A stretch of 64,000 nt of DNA from the NCBI RefSeq assembly GCF_030052815.1, contig NC_079501.1, forward strand, positions 95,356,017 through 95,420,016, read 5' to 3'. Below the pieces are notes generated by a model that worked only from the letters and a program-made list of their open reading frames with translations, was not told where the DNA came from and did no database searches. A program made the position numbers and the translations under genes. How positions within the stretch are numbered: the first letter of the stretch is position 1; every line of letters begins with the position of its first letter. This document shows positions 21,505 through 34,919 of this stretch, piece after piece. The stretch comes from Hevea brasiliensis. Its lineage: Eukaryota > Streptophyta > Magnoliopsida > Malpighiales > Euphorbiaceae.

Positions 21505-22870
21505 TGTGACTACAACCTTCTATAAACACCAAACTAGTAAATGGTTTTTTCAAAGAGAAGGCACCAAGAACACAAGATTGAGGAGAGAACAGGAACCTGC
21601 AATATTTTCCTTCCTGCCGAATACAGGAGAAAAAAAAAACTATCAAAGCGGATGATTGAGTAGAATTCCATAATAGAGCAAGCCTCTTAACACAAAAGTT
21701 ATAGTAGTTAACCATAAATATTCAAGGCAGAACAATATATAAAGAATAACAAGAACAACCACAAATTGAAACAGTTGTAAAAGAAGAAAGTCATGTTTGC
21801 ATGCCTTCAGGTGATGAGAACATCTGCAGAAAATACCATTTCATTTTCTTCTCCAAGTTCACACACCAATTTCAATATTTTTCCAATGGTTTCAAGTTCT
21901 CATAAGCATATTATCATAGAGCTGAACGTTTGCCCAGGATGATTCCAATTTGACAACAGCATCAACAATTTAAGGCCTAAGTCTAAGCAGGAAGGTAACA
22001 AAATCATGAATCAATTTGGGTTTGCTATAAAATATGTAATCTCTCTCTAAAAGCATAAGAGAGGATCAAATGATTTTGTATTGAAGAAAGAACAAGTGAA
22101 TCATCAGGGTATAAATGGGGAGAAAAGATTGCTATGAGTCCACATCATGTAAGATAGAAAAAAAGACAAATGATAAACATGAAAAAGTATTAAACAAATG
22201 ATGAACATGAAAAATATTAAGTCCCTATCAGAGGGCACAAGTTCCTCCTAGTTAAAATGTGATGTGTTTAACTGTCGACACATTTGAGGGGAGGAAAAAA
22301 AAAACACCATATAGGACCCATTTGATTATCAGACAGAATCGTCATCAACTAGAACAAAAAAAAAATCAAGAAATGTAATGTGAAAAAACCCAAAATGCAA
22401 ATTTTCTACAGCATGAAACAAAAAAAGAAACTTTTACAGATACAAACAAGTAATAACAGAACATTGATTGAAATGAACTATGGCAATGCATGAAACGGAG
22501 GCATGAAAAGAAAGGAAAGGAAAAAAGCAAAAACAAGAAAAGAACAAAAGCATGAAAAAGAAAAAGAAAACAAGAAGAAGAAGAGGAAAGAACCTGAGAA
22601 GAAGGAAGTTGGGGGAAATCCCAGCAAAAAGAATTAAACCCAAGTCAGTAAATTTGGATTTCCCCCATTCCTTTCTCTCTATCTGTGAGACAACAGCCCA
22701 CCAGCAGAAGCTGTAAATCCCACAAACAGAGGAAATAATAATAAGAAGAAGAAGAAGAAGAAGAAGAAAGAGAAACAGAGACAAAAGAAAAGAAAGAAAT
22801 GGCAGAGAGAAAAATGATGTCATACAAGACAATTCAGTATACCAAATTGAGGTTTTCGCTTCCTTAGGAT
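21505..22870 (-). promoter_or_regulatory. 5' UTR, 5' UTR intron and promoter of the DUF1336 gene
   Basis: Reading the minus strand, 'atattgcag|gttcctg' near 21597 is a good splice acceptor upstream of the ATG, and 'ttctcag|gttctttcc' near 22592 is a usable donor, so a 5' UTR intron of about 1 kb is likely. The first leader exon would then be about 22593-22860. It contains a (CTT)n/(AAG)n microsatellite at 22743-22769. Exact start of transcription is not visible. Open frames here (such as 22434-22832) are low-complexity and not proteins. Confidence 0.45.
22743..22769. repeat. (AAG)n microsatellite
   Basis: Nine near-perfect AAG units in the likely 5' leader of the minus-strand DUF1336 gene, where it reads (CTT)n. 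Confidence 0.9.
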
Positions 22871-23120
22871 CCTATTTTCACTCCTAATTTCTAGACTCTG
22901 TTTTTTTTTATTTCAAATTTTGCTCCTCTGCCTCGTTTTTTTTTTTTTTTGTTTCACGCTTTGTCTGTTGCTCCAGATTTCGCGGGCAATGTCGCTGAAT
23001 GACGGAGCACGTCCGGCTGCTCCGGTTAGACCGGCCACGGTCTGGTTCGGGCGAGTCAGACTGGAATCAGCTCAGATTAATTCAATATTGAAATCGGATT
23101 ACCGTTTCAGGAGTTTGAAC

Positions 23121-23583
23121 GGGTAAATTATACATATAATATCTCAACTCAGAGTACATAATAATAAAAATATTTAAATTTTAATTTATAATATAAAATC
23201 TCTTAATCTTTAATTTAAGTAATATAATATTTTTTATTATTTTAATAATTAATTTTTATATTTTAAATTGTTAATTTTAGATAAATAAATTATGAATTAC
23301 TAAAATATCAATTTATACAATTTGAATCATCAAAGCTGTAAGTAGATAGAGGATAACATTAATTTTTTTTATAAATATTAAATTAATAGAAAAAAAAATA
23401 TAATTTTTAACGTAATACGTAACACGCTAGCAACAATAATTTAGAAACTAATTAATGAATGCAGTAAAAAATTTTATGTTACTCAAATTAAAATTAAAGA
23501 TTATAAATTTTACATTATAATTAAAGTTTATATATATTACTATTAAATATCTCTATATTAAAGCTCTGCCTATATAATTTAGG
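23121..23583. repeat. Foldback MITE-like element A
   Basis: The start 'gggtaaattatacatataat' and the reverse complement of the end ('cctaaattatatag') agree. Further in, the left arm 'aatcttt aatttaagtaatataatattt' matches the complement of the right arm 'aattt..gagtaacataaaattt'. Arms are about 110 bases with a roughly 220-base centre. No protein frame. The 'gggtaaatta' end is of a kind common in plant MITEs. Confidence 0.55.
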
Positions 23584-24366
23584 CCTATTTAATTAGACTA
23601 GAATTAAATTAAGCAATTTCAGTTTTATTTAATTCAATTTTTTTTTAAATTCAATTATTCAATTAACTTAATTTAAATTAGATTAAATTAAAATTGTATC
23701 AAAATCAAATTTATAATCTAATTTAAGACTATTAATTATACGAATTAAAAGCATTGACTCCGATCCAAAACCGACCTTTAGCGGTTTAACTTTGATTTTC
23801 AATTTTCTGCTTTTTTTTATATAAATAAATTATTATATTTTTCTAAAATTTGCATTATAATCAAAGTATTTTTTTTTTACTATGTTAAAAATATATATCA
23901 ACCTTAAAAGAGAGAATAAATATAATCATAATATATAAATACATTTGTATTATTATATATTTTTCCTTTTTTGTTTTTTATAAAATACTAAGAGATAATT
24001 TATTATAAATTAATTAAAAAAATATTATATTTATTGCACTTACATATATTAATAATATTGTTAATTATTTCTAATAAGTTAGGAATAATTAAGAAGATGG
24101 TAAAGGGGGTAGGGTAGATTTCCTTCAATAAATATGAGATTTATTATTTATAATTTATAAAATAATTTATACTTATATAAATATAAATATAAATAAAAGG
24201 TCTTTATCATGTCAGAGTGGCAAAGTAAGATTTCTTAGTTCTATATGAGTGTTCGTGCGCATATGTGAAAATGACATATGAAACAAAGCAATTAATTAGT
24301 AATTAATAATTAATTAAATAATTAACCTTATGTTTTAGAAGGACAATTGGACAAAAAGAAAACATT

Positions 24367-24417
<51 letters not shown>

Positions 24418-24525
24418 CCATATGCTTCATTCCAAAGTTTTCCCCACCAGGTTTATGCATAACCCATTTTCTATGAATGGGTCAATGATTGAAAATTTCT
24501 ACAAAGAAACATGGCGGGGCGGAGA
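23584..24525. other. AT-rich intergenic DNA with (AT)23 microsatellite
   Basis: No gene is seen. An uninterrupted AT run of 46 bases occupies about 24369-24415. Confidence 0.6.
24369..24415. repeat. (AT)n microsatellite
   Basis: About 23 perfect AT units. Confidence 0.95.
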
Positions 24526-25070
24526 TTAGAGATAGCAGAATTTAGTTTAAATTGATAAATTGAATTGAATCAAGTTAATTTGATTCAATTAGTTCAGTTT
24601 TAAAATTCAATCAGTTTGGTTTGATTTTACATTATAAAAATATCGATTATTTCGATTTGATTTGATTTTAAAGAGAAAAAAAATCAGTTAAACCGAACTA
24701 AACCGAATAGTAAGTTATATATTCAAATCAAACTAAATCGAACTAAATTGATTATTAAATTGATTTATTTTTATGAAAAATTTATGAATTATATTTAATT
24801 TTATATATATTAATTGTTTAATTTTATTGATAAATGATTATTAGGTTTAAATCAAAGCCAAAATTAGATCAAATAACTTAAAAATTAAGTCTAAATTAAA
24901 AAAATATTCAAAAATCAATACCGATCAATTTAAACCGAACCGAATCAAAATAGAACAGTTCAGTTTGATTCGATTTTTCACTCATTTAACTTCGGTTCGA
25001 TTTCTAAAATTTAAAATTCGATTTTTATAATTTAATTCAGTTCGGTTCGAACCGAATGCTCACTCCTAAC
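24526..25070. repeat. 'aaccgaa' family repeat, copy 1
   Basis: Multiple short copies of 'ttcggttcga', 'aaccgaac' and 'gattcgattttt' lie in both orientations. The ends are 'ttagagatagcag' and 'tgctcactcctaac', which are imperfectly complementary. The same design is seen at 32355, 34742, 37050 and 38521. No coding capacity. Confidence 0.55.
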
Positions 25071-26074
25071 GTAGATCACTCCCTCCGTCTTCATTTCATA
25101 AAAGTTCAGAGTTGAGGCATAGACTTTTCCATCGAAAAAGTGGGATAAAGTAAATTTCTTTTTAATTTTTTATTTTTTTCTTTTTAATTTGTTAATATAT
25201 AATAAATTAAATATATTCATTTTTTTATTAAAATTATAATATTTAAATATGTTAGTATAGAGAAGTAAATTACTTTTTAATAAAAAATAACAATATATTA
25301 CTATATAAGAAAGGTTACAGGGATTCAAAGCAGGAAGAAGATTTTCTCATCTCTATTCCGTACAAATCAAGATTGGAGAAAATTAATGAGGTTCAAAGCC
25401 GGTTGGATCAAGTTCATAAACTTTTATCATCCCTAATTCTAGGGTATTACGAAATCACATAAATTTAATATTTTCTCACTCACATAAAGTGAGTTCTCGC
25501 GAAAATATATATGCATTGAGTAACTGAATAATCTCTCTTTATAAAGCTGCATATGTGCATAAAATAATATAACCAGAACAACAAGAAAGATTATTATGCT
25601 TCATCTACTTACATGAAAGGTGCTAAAGATGGGAGGCAGCTGTTGGATTTCGATCCCAAGCAAAACCTAAATATAAATATATATTAAAAACGATGATTAG
25701 AAGGATTTTGCTTGTGATTAAGCGTCCAAGAATTATGTTTATTATTATTTATGGTGGTAATAAAAGGATGAATTGGTGGGAGAAAGCGTGTGGAAGTGGT
25801 TGGGGCCATAAAGGCACTTTCTTTTTGGCTAGGTCAAGTTTAATCTATCTTCATCATCTCACCAAACCCCCTCAAGGCAAAGAAAATTTCTTGAATATGA
25901 AACTCATTGAGTAAACAGAATTAGGTATGCAATGAGTGCTTATAACACCCATTTTGGTCCTTTATAATTACAAAGTTCAACTTTTATGGATTGATTGATT
26001 GATTGATGTCTATAGATTGGAACCATTGAGAAAGTTACAAGTTGATGCGTATAGAAAAGTTCCAAGTTATTAAT
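25071..26074. other. Intergenic DNA, no gene seen
   Basis: A less AT-rich patch at 25620-26020 contains a 73-codon frame (25693-25914) without family resemblance or plausible context. I do not call it a gene. Confidence 0.5.
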
Positions 26075-26468
26075 GGGTTAATTTCACCTATCATTTTTCA
26101 ATTTTAAATCTTATTTTATTATAATTTTTTAATTTTAATTTATATAATAAAAATACTCAAATTTCAATTTAATATTATTTAAAGTCTCTCTGACCATATT
26201 TCATTAGGTACTCCAATTAAAAATTAATCTAAATATGTCAGGTGGATTAAACACAATAAAAAAAAATAATTATCTCTTTGGCACATGAAGAGAGCAATCT
26301 CTCCACTTAGGCATTTTTTAATGAGCTTTTGATCGTAGTATCAAAGAGAATTTGCTCAAAAGAACTTTGAGTGGTATTAAATTAAAAATTAAATATTTTT
26401 ATAATATAAATTAAAGTTGAGAAATTAATAAATTAATCTCAAAGCTGATAAATGATAAATGAAATTAA
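26075..26468. repeat. Foldback MITE-like element B
   Basis: Left end 'gggttaatttcacctatcat' and the reverse complement of the right end ('ttaatttcatttatcattta') agree. The next blocks, 'taattttaatttatataataaaaata' in pieces, also pair with 'atttttataatataaattaaag'. Arms are about 110 bases. It resembles element A (23121) in the inner arms, so the two may be one family. Confidence 0.6.
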
Positions 26469-29389
26469 AATAATTATTAATTTTTAATTTAATTATTTTA
26501 AATAATTATTAGTACATCAGGAAAACTTTAAAATTATTAAATTCTAAAATTATTTTCTCAATAACATTTAAAAATAATATTTAAAAAAAATAACTTTTTT
26601 TACTTTTCCGTCTCAATCTAATTGAGGAAAAAAACATTATACAATCACTCTAGATTTATCTTCCTTAATTAAATGAGATAAAAAAATATCATCTTCAAAT
26701 TAAAAAGTATTTTATTATAATTTAATTATTTTTTAATTATCATATAAAAATCTTAATTACAAAATAAACACCAATTGGATAGTTAAATTGCTTGTGTTTG
26801 GACATAGTCTTGGGCAAAATGAACATTAATTAGTAGATGACAAAGAGTGTAGAGACTATATATATATATATATATATAGGGAGGCGTGTGTTAATTGATG
26901 TAAGGGTCAAACTCATCACCCAAATCGATGGAAAGTTTTCCAAGTTTTAGTTGCCATGCCAAATGACAATGCATTAAATTCAATTTATTGCCAATTGGAA
27001 AGCGTAAAGTGCCACATGCACGTCGCAGGCTCATATGCATTGCCATTCGTTATGTTCTGTTTGGTATGCGGTTATAATTGCCCTTGTAAAAAACCACTTT
27101 TCTAAATATAATATTTTCTCTATTTATTTTTATTTATTACATTTAAATTTAAAAAAAAAACTTATTTATTATATTTAAGGGATCAATAATAAATATTTTT
27201 ACAATAAATAATTAAATAAAATAAAAGTTAATTTAGTTAATTATTAATACATTTTTATAAAAATAGTTTCCTCAATCACTAAGCAAAATCCAATTGTGAC
27301 AAAATTTAAAAAATAATTTAAAAAATTTACTATTTTAACTTTTTGTAAATAAAATTTATTAAATTTAATTTTAATTTATTTTTTAATACACTCTAATCAA
27401 TATGTTTTAAAAAATATTTTTTAACAATAATTTTTATGATTTGATTTTAATTATTTTTACTTTAATTTAATTCAATATAAATTTTTTATTTAAAAAAATT
27501 AATTTGAAATCAAACCATTCAATTCAATCCAATTTATATTTGATTAATTTTCATTTCAAACTAAATCAATTCGATTCTGAATCTGGCTAAAATCTCTTCT
27601 ATATTTTGTATAAATTCAATTTATTGGGATCCGTACTTTGTATTTAAATAACTCTGGGCAGTGTTGATTTCATTTAGGATTACGAAGCAGCCTCAAAACT
27701 TGGTCAATCTTCATGGAAGTCGTAGTTTGTCCTATTTCGCTAGAGCCTGTCATCCATTCATATAATCAATTACATAGATTTTGATGAATCAATTATTTTT
27801 AATCATATGATTAAGCTCGTCTGATAACATTGTAGCCAAATTGTGGCTTAATATATCTACCGAGGTCTGGTGTACAATATTAAATATTTTATTCGCTGTT
27901 TGTTATTAAATATTATTAATTATTAAATATAAAAAAATAATTTTTTATTTTAATTTAAATAATTTTTTAATTTTTAAAAATTAAGAGGTATAATATTTTA
28001 CGAACTATATTAATAATAATAATAATATAAATAACATATGACTTTATTTGATAATATTAATAAATAATATTAATTATTTTAATAATTATTAATTATTTTA
28101 TATAGTGATTATTATAAATATTATTATTTATTATTAATATTATAAATAAATTAAATATTAAAATAAAAATTATCATTACATTATATTATTTATATATTTT
28201 TTTGTAACTAAACAGAAGAATATAATGACAATTATATTATAATTTTAATTACATTATATAATTGATTACATTACATTATATTACGTTTTATTAAATATAA
28301 TTTTATGTTGAAACTAAAACTTCAAATAAAGTAAAAAAGAAAACAAATTCATCATTTAAAATTCACATATATTTAAATAAAGGCTCAAATTATCATCGAA
28401 TGGTAATAATTTCAATTTTTATACATTAAATTTATTATGTATTATAAAATCAACACTTAATTATTTAACTTCAAATTCAATAATTAAAAATACCTAATTA
28501 CATCAAGGTAGTGGAGAATAAAATACGTATGTATGATAATTTTATTGATATAATTAATAATTTATATAAAAAAATTTTATTAATAATATATATTAAAAAA
28601 TTTAATAATTATATAAAATATTTAAATTTTATTTATTTAAAATATATATATATATATATTATAAAAATTATATATTTTATATTTAATTAATTATTTATAT
28701 AAACATATTCTAACAGTAAAATTCGATTCAAATTCCACATGGGTATTATTTTTAGGTTTCGATCAGATTAGACGTAAAAAAATATCCGATTTATTTCCAT
28801 CCTTTTGTAAAACACCTATATTTAATAATATATGAATTGTATTTCACAGGAAAATATAAATTTAAATTAAAAAAAAAAACAAAATGAGAAGTTTCTTTCA
28901 AAACCTTGATGGGCTACTCATGGTGGTCCAAGAAGAGATGAAAAGTTCAAGACCCTGGACCATAGTTTTTATCTACATGTTTGGTTTAAAGGATATCCTA
29001 TGGGTTGGACCTGGGCCACATGCTCTATTTATAACACATAGACTGAGCAAACACACAATAAATTTTCCCATTTAATGCCATAAAGTTGGTGCAAAACTAT
29101 AATGATTACAAGTAACTCCTTCAACTATCATGTACATTAAAAATTTACTATTCGAATTAGAAAATTAGACTAATTATATAATACACCGAGAGCATTGATT
29201 TCTTACTCTTAGATATAATTTGTCATTTTTTTCATGTTTTTAGATAGCAGGATCCATAATTTTATATAATCGAAGTTTATACTTTGAGAACACACAATAA
29301 TTCTTTGAAAAATAGTTTGGCATGATGATGTCGGTATAGACCCGACCACAGGCCGAACTTGATGCAAAGTTGATTCAATTCAATTCGAA
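26469..29389. other. AT-rich gene desert
   Basis: No gene is seen. Contents: an (AT)n run near 26858-26878, a copy of the second AT-rich repeat at 27290-27432, and a very AT-rich block at 27880-28720. A 63-codon frame at 28884-29075 lies in a short GC-richer island and has no family match that I recognise. Confidence 0.55.
27290..27432. repeat. Second AT-rich dispersed repeat, copy 2
   Basis: Shares 'aaatttattaaatttaattt', 'acactctaatcaatat' and 'tttttaacaata' with the copies at 11968 and 46905, in the same order. Confidence 0.5.
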
Positions 29390-29600
29390 TAAGAGCTTTA
29401 CAAATAGAAATGCTAATGAGATTGATAAGTCACATTCGTATTGTATTGTGTTAATACGCAACACAAATAATATTAGGATTAATACAAACATGATATAATT
29501 AATAAATCGTATTAAAAATCTAAATACGAATATAATCATTCTATTATATAGATTATGTGACATGACACACGTAAAATGATTAGTATTAAGCAGTGTCAGA
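29390..29600. repeat. Possible MITE-like inverted repeat with 'acacgt' words
   Basis: 'cacattcgtattgtattgtg' near the left and 'gtgacatgacacacg' near the right, with inner 'aatacgcaacac' and 'taaatacgaatat' in opposite orientations, look like a worn inverted-repeat element of a type common in plants. Ends are approximate. Confidence 0.3.
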
Positions 29601-30108
29601 TTAATTTAGTGGTACTCAATCTATTTTAACATATTTTGATACAACTCAACATAATTAAATTTTAACTAATAAATATTATAACCTATAAAATTAAAAATAA
29701 ATAATTATAAAACAATATAATTTTTAACTTGTATATAAATTTACAAACTAAATAAATTTTGATACAAACAATATAATCATTTAATTGATTTAAATTGAAT
29801 CGAATCGAAATTAATAAAAACTTGATCGAAATAAAAATTAAAATAAAATAAAAGATATCTTGCAATTCGATTTCAAATCTTCGATCTAGCCAGGCATATA
29901 GGGTAGGTATAGTTGTAGGGCGCTTGGACATAATTAAATGTATCACATGTTTGTCTAAAGTGAAAATAATTAAAGACACCAACCCATGAACTATGCTCCC
30001 CTTTAATGGCCCCTGGAGCAGCAGTGGAGCCATAGCCATAAACTACCCATCAATGGAGAGAGAAAACAATTGTACAATAGTCACAAGATTGATCATTCCT
30101 CTCACAAA

Positions 30109-30137
30109 ATAATAATAATAATAATAATAATAATAAT
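30109..30137. repeat. (AAT)n microsatellite
   Basis: Nine to ten units of ATA/AAT. Confidence 0.9.
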
Positions 30138-30299
30138 TGCAGTGGCATCTCCCATTAGGCCAAAACTTTTGGAAGAGGTGGAGCATTTTGTTTGTAGGTA
30201 TAACCCTATGGTGGGCTTCACGAACTATCTCAATAAAGCCCAACAAATTTTAACTTTTGTTGTACCAAACTTATCATAACTTCCAATCACAATTCTCCA

Positions 30300-32354
30300 A
30301 ATGGCAATCAGCAGACCATTTAAAAAATCTCATCATTTATCTACTTATTTTTTAATTTAAAATATATTTTTAATTTATAAATAATTTAAAAATAATTAAT
30401 TAATTAATCAATTAAAAATTTATAAAAATAATTTAATTTATTAAAATGATAAAAAATATAATTAAATTTTATAATTATTAAAATGAGTATAATATTAATA
30501 TTTTTTAAAAATTATTAAAATAATATAATTTTTTATTTAATTAAAAAATAATTTTAAAATAAATAAATAAATAAGAGGTGATTTTTGACTTATTTTAAAT
30601 AATTTTTTTAATTTATAATTAAATAAATATTTATTTATTTATAATTTTTTATTTATAAATAATTTTGATCGACTTATAAGTAAAATCAAATATTTTTATA
30701 ATAAATTATTTATAATATAGAATGTTGGAAATTTTAAAATTTACTATGTTTTAAATTTTTATTTTTGGTGTTTTTTAAAATATTTTGACTAATTACTCTT
30801 TAATTATGTTGTTTAGTTTTTAAGCAATTGTTTGCACCCATGACAAAAATATTTTTTTTTTAAAAATTATGTTGCATGAGGAATGGGGGTAAAATTGGGA
30901 TTAAAAAAATTAGATAAAGAAACATGATAAGGTTAGCTGTGAGATGGACCTCCACTTGCTAGCATGCAAAGCAAATAAGCCACATAAATATTTTCCTTGT
31001 TTTTTTACTAAAAATAAAATTACAAAATACATCAAAATAATAAATTAACAGTCAATTAAATAATATGAAATATAAAAATTCAAATATTATTGAGACTTTG
31101 AATTTAAATTTTTTAATTCAAAGTGGCTTCTTTAAAAAAAAAGTAATTAAAAATAAATGATTTCTTCTTTTAAAATGTGAAATTTAAAGTGGCTTTCTCC
31201 TTTAAAATGTGAATTTTAATAATTTTATTAAAATATAAAAAAATTATATAAGTAAAATATAAATATATATCATTAAATTAATATTATAATTAAATAATAA
31301 AAAATATTTTCTTAAGAAATAATTTTTATAAAAAATATTTTATATATATAATTTTTTTTTTAAAATTGTAGCGTAATATCACCATCAATGTCATGGTACC
31401 TGTTGTGAGGTTTAATATGTTCCCCTTGTGAAGAACAACTATGTCCAATCAATGAAGAAAATAAGCAAAAATAGAAATTAAAACAAAGTGGGAATCTCTA
31501 GTCTTCACATTCATATTTGTGTTGGGATTTCTCATCCATGAATTGGGATTGGCCAAAATCTTCAGCTTATTGTGTTTAGAGAAAGCAATTGATAACTTTT
31601 TCTTTGCTCCTAAATGAAGCAATCTCTTCTTTCTTTTCTTTTTTTTTTTTTTGTTGTCGTTTGGACATTATCAACTTTTGGCTTGACAAGACCTCCTCCC
31701 TTTATCAAAAACTTTCCTTCACTTTCTTAAACATATAAAATTTGGCAAAATATATAAAAATTATATTTTAATTAAAGCAAATTTGATTTTTACAAATATA
31801 GTACTATGATTGCTCGGTTAGTAAAAAAAAAAAATAAATTACATGTAAATATTAGGATTAATGTGTGATGCTACGAGGTAATATTTATATTAGATTTTTC
31901 TTATTTAAATTTTATCTATCATAAATTTAAAATATAAAATATAAAATAAAATTTAAATATTAAATATATGAGTTTCATATGTTTATTTTTTTATTTTATA
32001 ATAAATTAAATTTAAATAAAAATTTTATCTTTAAATAATTATATTTTTAATTTTTTAAATAAAAAATTTGATTAACTAGGTATTATCACATCAATAGCCT
32101 GTAAATGAATTAAAATGCTTGCAAATTATTTTAGATTCAACTGTGGACCAGTTGAGCTCAAGTATAATTTTAAATTTTATTTAATAAATAAGTTAAGTTT
32201 GAGTTTATTGATATTCAGCTTGTTAAAGCTCACGACCTAGCTTATTTAACTATAATTGTTTAGTTTTAAACTTAATTATGATATTAAATCTAATCAACGA
32301 TAGTTTTGAACTTCATAACCTTAAATATAAAATTCAATATGGATGTAAATAAGC
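30300..32354. other. AT-rich intergenic DNA, no gene seen
   Basis: Contains a copy of the dispersed repeat (31120-31375) and a short GC-richer patch at 31380-31740 with no usable frame. Confidence 0.5.
31120..31375. repeat. Dispersed AT-rich MITE-like repeat, copy 3
   Basis: Shares 'aattttaataattttatta', 'aatattataattaaataata' and the A/T end block with the copies at 9575, 13746 and 32826. Confidence 0.5.
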
Positions 32355-32780
32355 AGGGGTGTGCAAACGGTTAGGTTGGTTCCGAATTGAACCGAACTGA
32401 TAAAACTGAAAATCGAAAATTAAGAATTTTGAAAACTGAACCAAATCGATAAATATCGATTTGATTTTAAATCGATCAAACCGAATTTTATAATATTTTT
32501 AACATTAAATCTTAATAACAAAAATATATAAAAAAAAACTTAGAAATCATAACTAAAAAATTTTAGGGTTTCCTTGATATATATATATATATATAGTAAT
32601 TTCGGTTCGGTTCGATTTTTTTATTTTTTATGGAAATAGCCAAACCGAATCGATTAACCAAAATTATCAAAATTTATAAAGTGAAACAAACCGATTGAAT
32701 TTTAAAACCAAGTCGATTGAATCAAAATTGACTTTGTTCGATTCGATTTTTCGATTGAGACTGAAATCTGCTCACCACTA
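32355..32780. repeat. 'aaccgaa' family repeat, copy 2
   Basis: Best preserved member. Begins 'aggggtgtgcaaacggtta' and ends 'tgctcaccacta', imperfect terminal inverted repeats. Internal 'gaaccgaac', 'aaatcgat', 'ttcggttcggttcgat' occur in both orientations, and an (AT) run lies at 32577-32596. Confidence 0.6.
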
Positions 32781-32825
32781 TAAATAAGTCGAGTTGCTTG
32801 CTGGCTATTTAAAATTAACTTCATC

Positions 32826-33015
32826 TTTTCAAAATAAAAAATTATTTTTTAAATTTTAATAATCTTATTAAAATGTAAAAATATATGCATAATATAAACA
32901 TATACAATTAGTTTAATATTATAACTAAATGATAAAAAATATTTATTTAGAGGATAATTTTCATGAGAAATATTATCTATATATAAATTATTTTTGATAA
33001 AATAAATAGAGTTTA
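32826..33015. repeat. Dispersed AT-rich MITE-like repeat, copy 4
   Basis: Shares 'aaattttaataatcttatta', 'aatattataactaaatgata' and the end 'gataaaataaatagag' with the other copies. Confidence 0.5.
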
Positions 33016-34741
33016 GAGAAATATATATATATATTATTTATAAAATAAGGAAACTACTTAATTAATTATATTATTATTATATTCATAAAACAATCAAAAT
33101 TTTATATTAGTATTTATTAATATATATATATAACTCAAGTTTGAAGAAATAACACATAAAACTTGCACATCTCGATAATTTTTAGCCACAAATAATAATT
33201 TTTTTTTTTCTAAAAAAAAAAGGACTTATGATAATCTTACCATTGTGGGATGAGAATTGACTAATTGAGAGTAGGCTTGGAAAATAGGTCACGGGTATCA
33301 ATCACATGCACAAGAGAACAATGCTGCAAAGGAAGCAGAAAGAAAGAAAATAAATAAATAGACCTACATAGGTCATAGGTCACGGGCCAATTGCTTTTGG
33401 CTTGTCACCATTAAAGATGAGGTGGTTTTGTTTTTATGCTTTAATCCTTTTTATTTTTTATTTTTTGTGGATGATATTTTAATTTCCCTTAATATTTGTT
33501 TTTTCAAATAGAGATCAATATTTAAATTTTTTATTTTTTTAATACCACATAATTATGTAAATTATATTATTTTAATAAAAAAGTTTTCTTAAAAATAAAT
33601 GATTAATTAAGAAAGTTATTGTGTACATTAAATTTGATTTTTTTTGTGTCTGTATCATGTCATAATTAATATTAAGTTCTTGTATTATATCATAATTAAA
33701 TTTCTATTCAGTTTGAAATGAATTTTTTTAAGATAAAAAAATAAATTCTTTATTTTTTTTAATTTCAAATATAAGAATTAGTAAAAAGAAATTAATTATT
33801 TGAATTTTTATAAAATTTTAATTTTTAAAAAGAGTAATATTCAACATGGGAAAATAATTGGTCAATGGTTTAATTAATACCCTAACTCAAGAACAATAGG
33901 ACACTACCTCTAAAATGTGACTAATTAATAATAACAAAATATAATATCTGTTTTTCTTATATTATTTTAACTACTAAAAACAAAGTTGAGAGGTTCTATT
34001 GTCTTGTTGCACTTGCTCATGCATGCATGTTTTTATCTTATAGTGAAGGGATTCAAGCAAGTGGGGATTTTGGTTCTTTCCTTTTATAAATAGAGACTTA
34101 CCGTTAAGAGTATGTTTATGGAAATGAATTTTATAAAATTTAATGAAATTTTATATTTTATATGTTTGTTTTTTAAAAAATTAGATTTTAGTTTTATGAA
34201 TTTAATTTTATGAAATTAAAAAAAAACTAAGATTAAAATTTAGCAAAATAGGTGAAACTTCCAAGATTTGCATGGTAGAAGGATTGGTGGATATGTAATT
34301 GATAGAGAGAAGACAATCACAAAGCTTGGAGGAAAGGTATAAAATTTCATATGACTTTTAATAGTCAGTTTTATGTTATTTTTACAAACGTTATATTTTT
34401 TAAATTATAAATTATAACTTTTCTCTATTAATTTTATATTTATTAAGAAAAAAAAATTATATTCTCTATCTAGGCATGGCTATGATGATTTAAATTGTAA
34501 ATATTGACATTTCAATAATTGAGAACTTATTTAATAGAAACTATTGATGAATGAAAATATAATTTTTTAATTTGATAAATGTCATGTCAATATAAATAAT
34601 CTAAAAATCAACTACTGAAAGTTACAAGAGAAATTTATATTACTTAAATTACAGATTAAGGGATTATTGTGTTACAAGTTAACATTTAGATATCTTACTA
34701 TTATATATTCCTAAATTGACATATCATCTTATAATATTTAC
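33016..34741. other. AT-rich intergenic DNA, no gene seen
   Basis: No frame or RNA gene is recognisable. Confidence 0.55.
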
Positions 34742-34768
34742 TAGGGTGGTTAAAATAACCTAAAAAAA

Positions 34769-34808
<40 letters not shown>

Positions 34809-34888
34809 AAAAAAAAAAAAATAAAAAATTGAAAATGAAAAATTCTATTTTTGCTTTTTATTTGTTTTTTAATGTTTTTTTTTATGGA

Positions 34889-34919
<31 letters not shown>

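Noticed and set aside
22920..23126. 68-codon plus-strand frame near the DUF1336 promoter
   Set aside because: Begins in a T-rich run and ends in a MITE-like element; no recognisable domain.
24347..24529. Frame through an (AT)n run
   Set aside because: Microsatellite translation (YIYIYI), not a protein.
25630..25670. 'ggaggcagctgttgg..tcgatcc', similar to a miR162 precursor arm
   Set aside because: No matching mature arm occurs within the following 100 bases, so no hairpin.
25693..25914. 73-codon frame
   Set aside because: No family features, no splice or promoter context.
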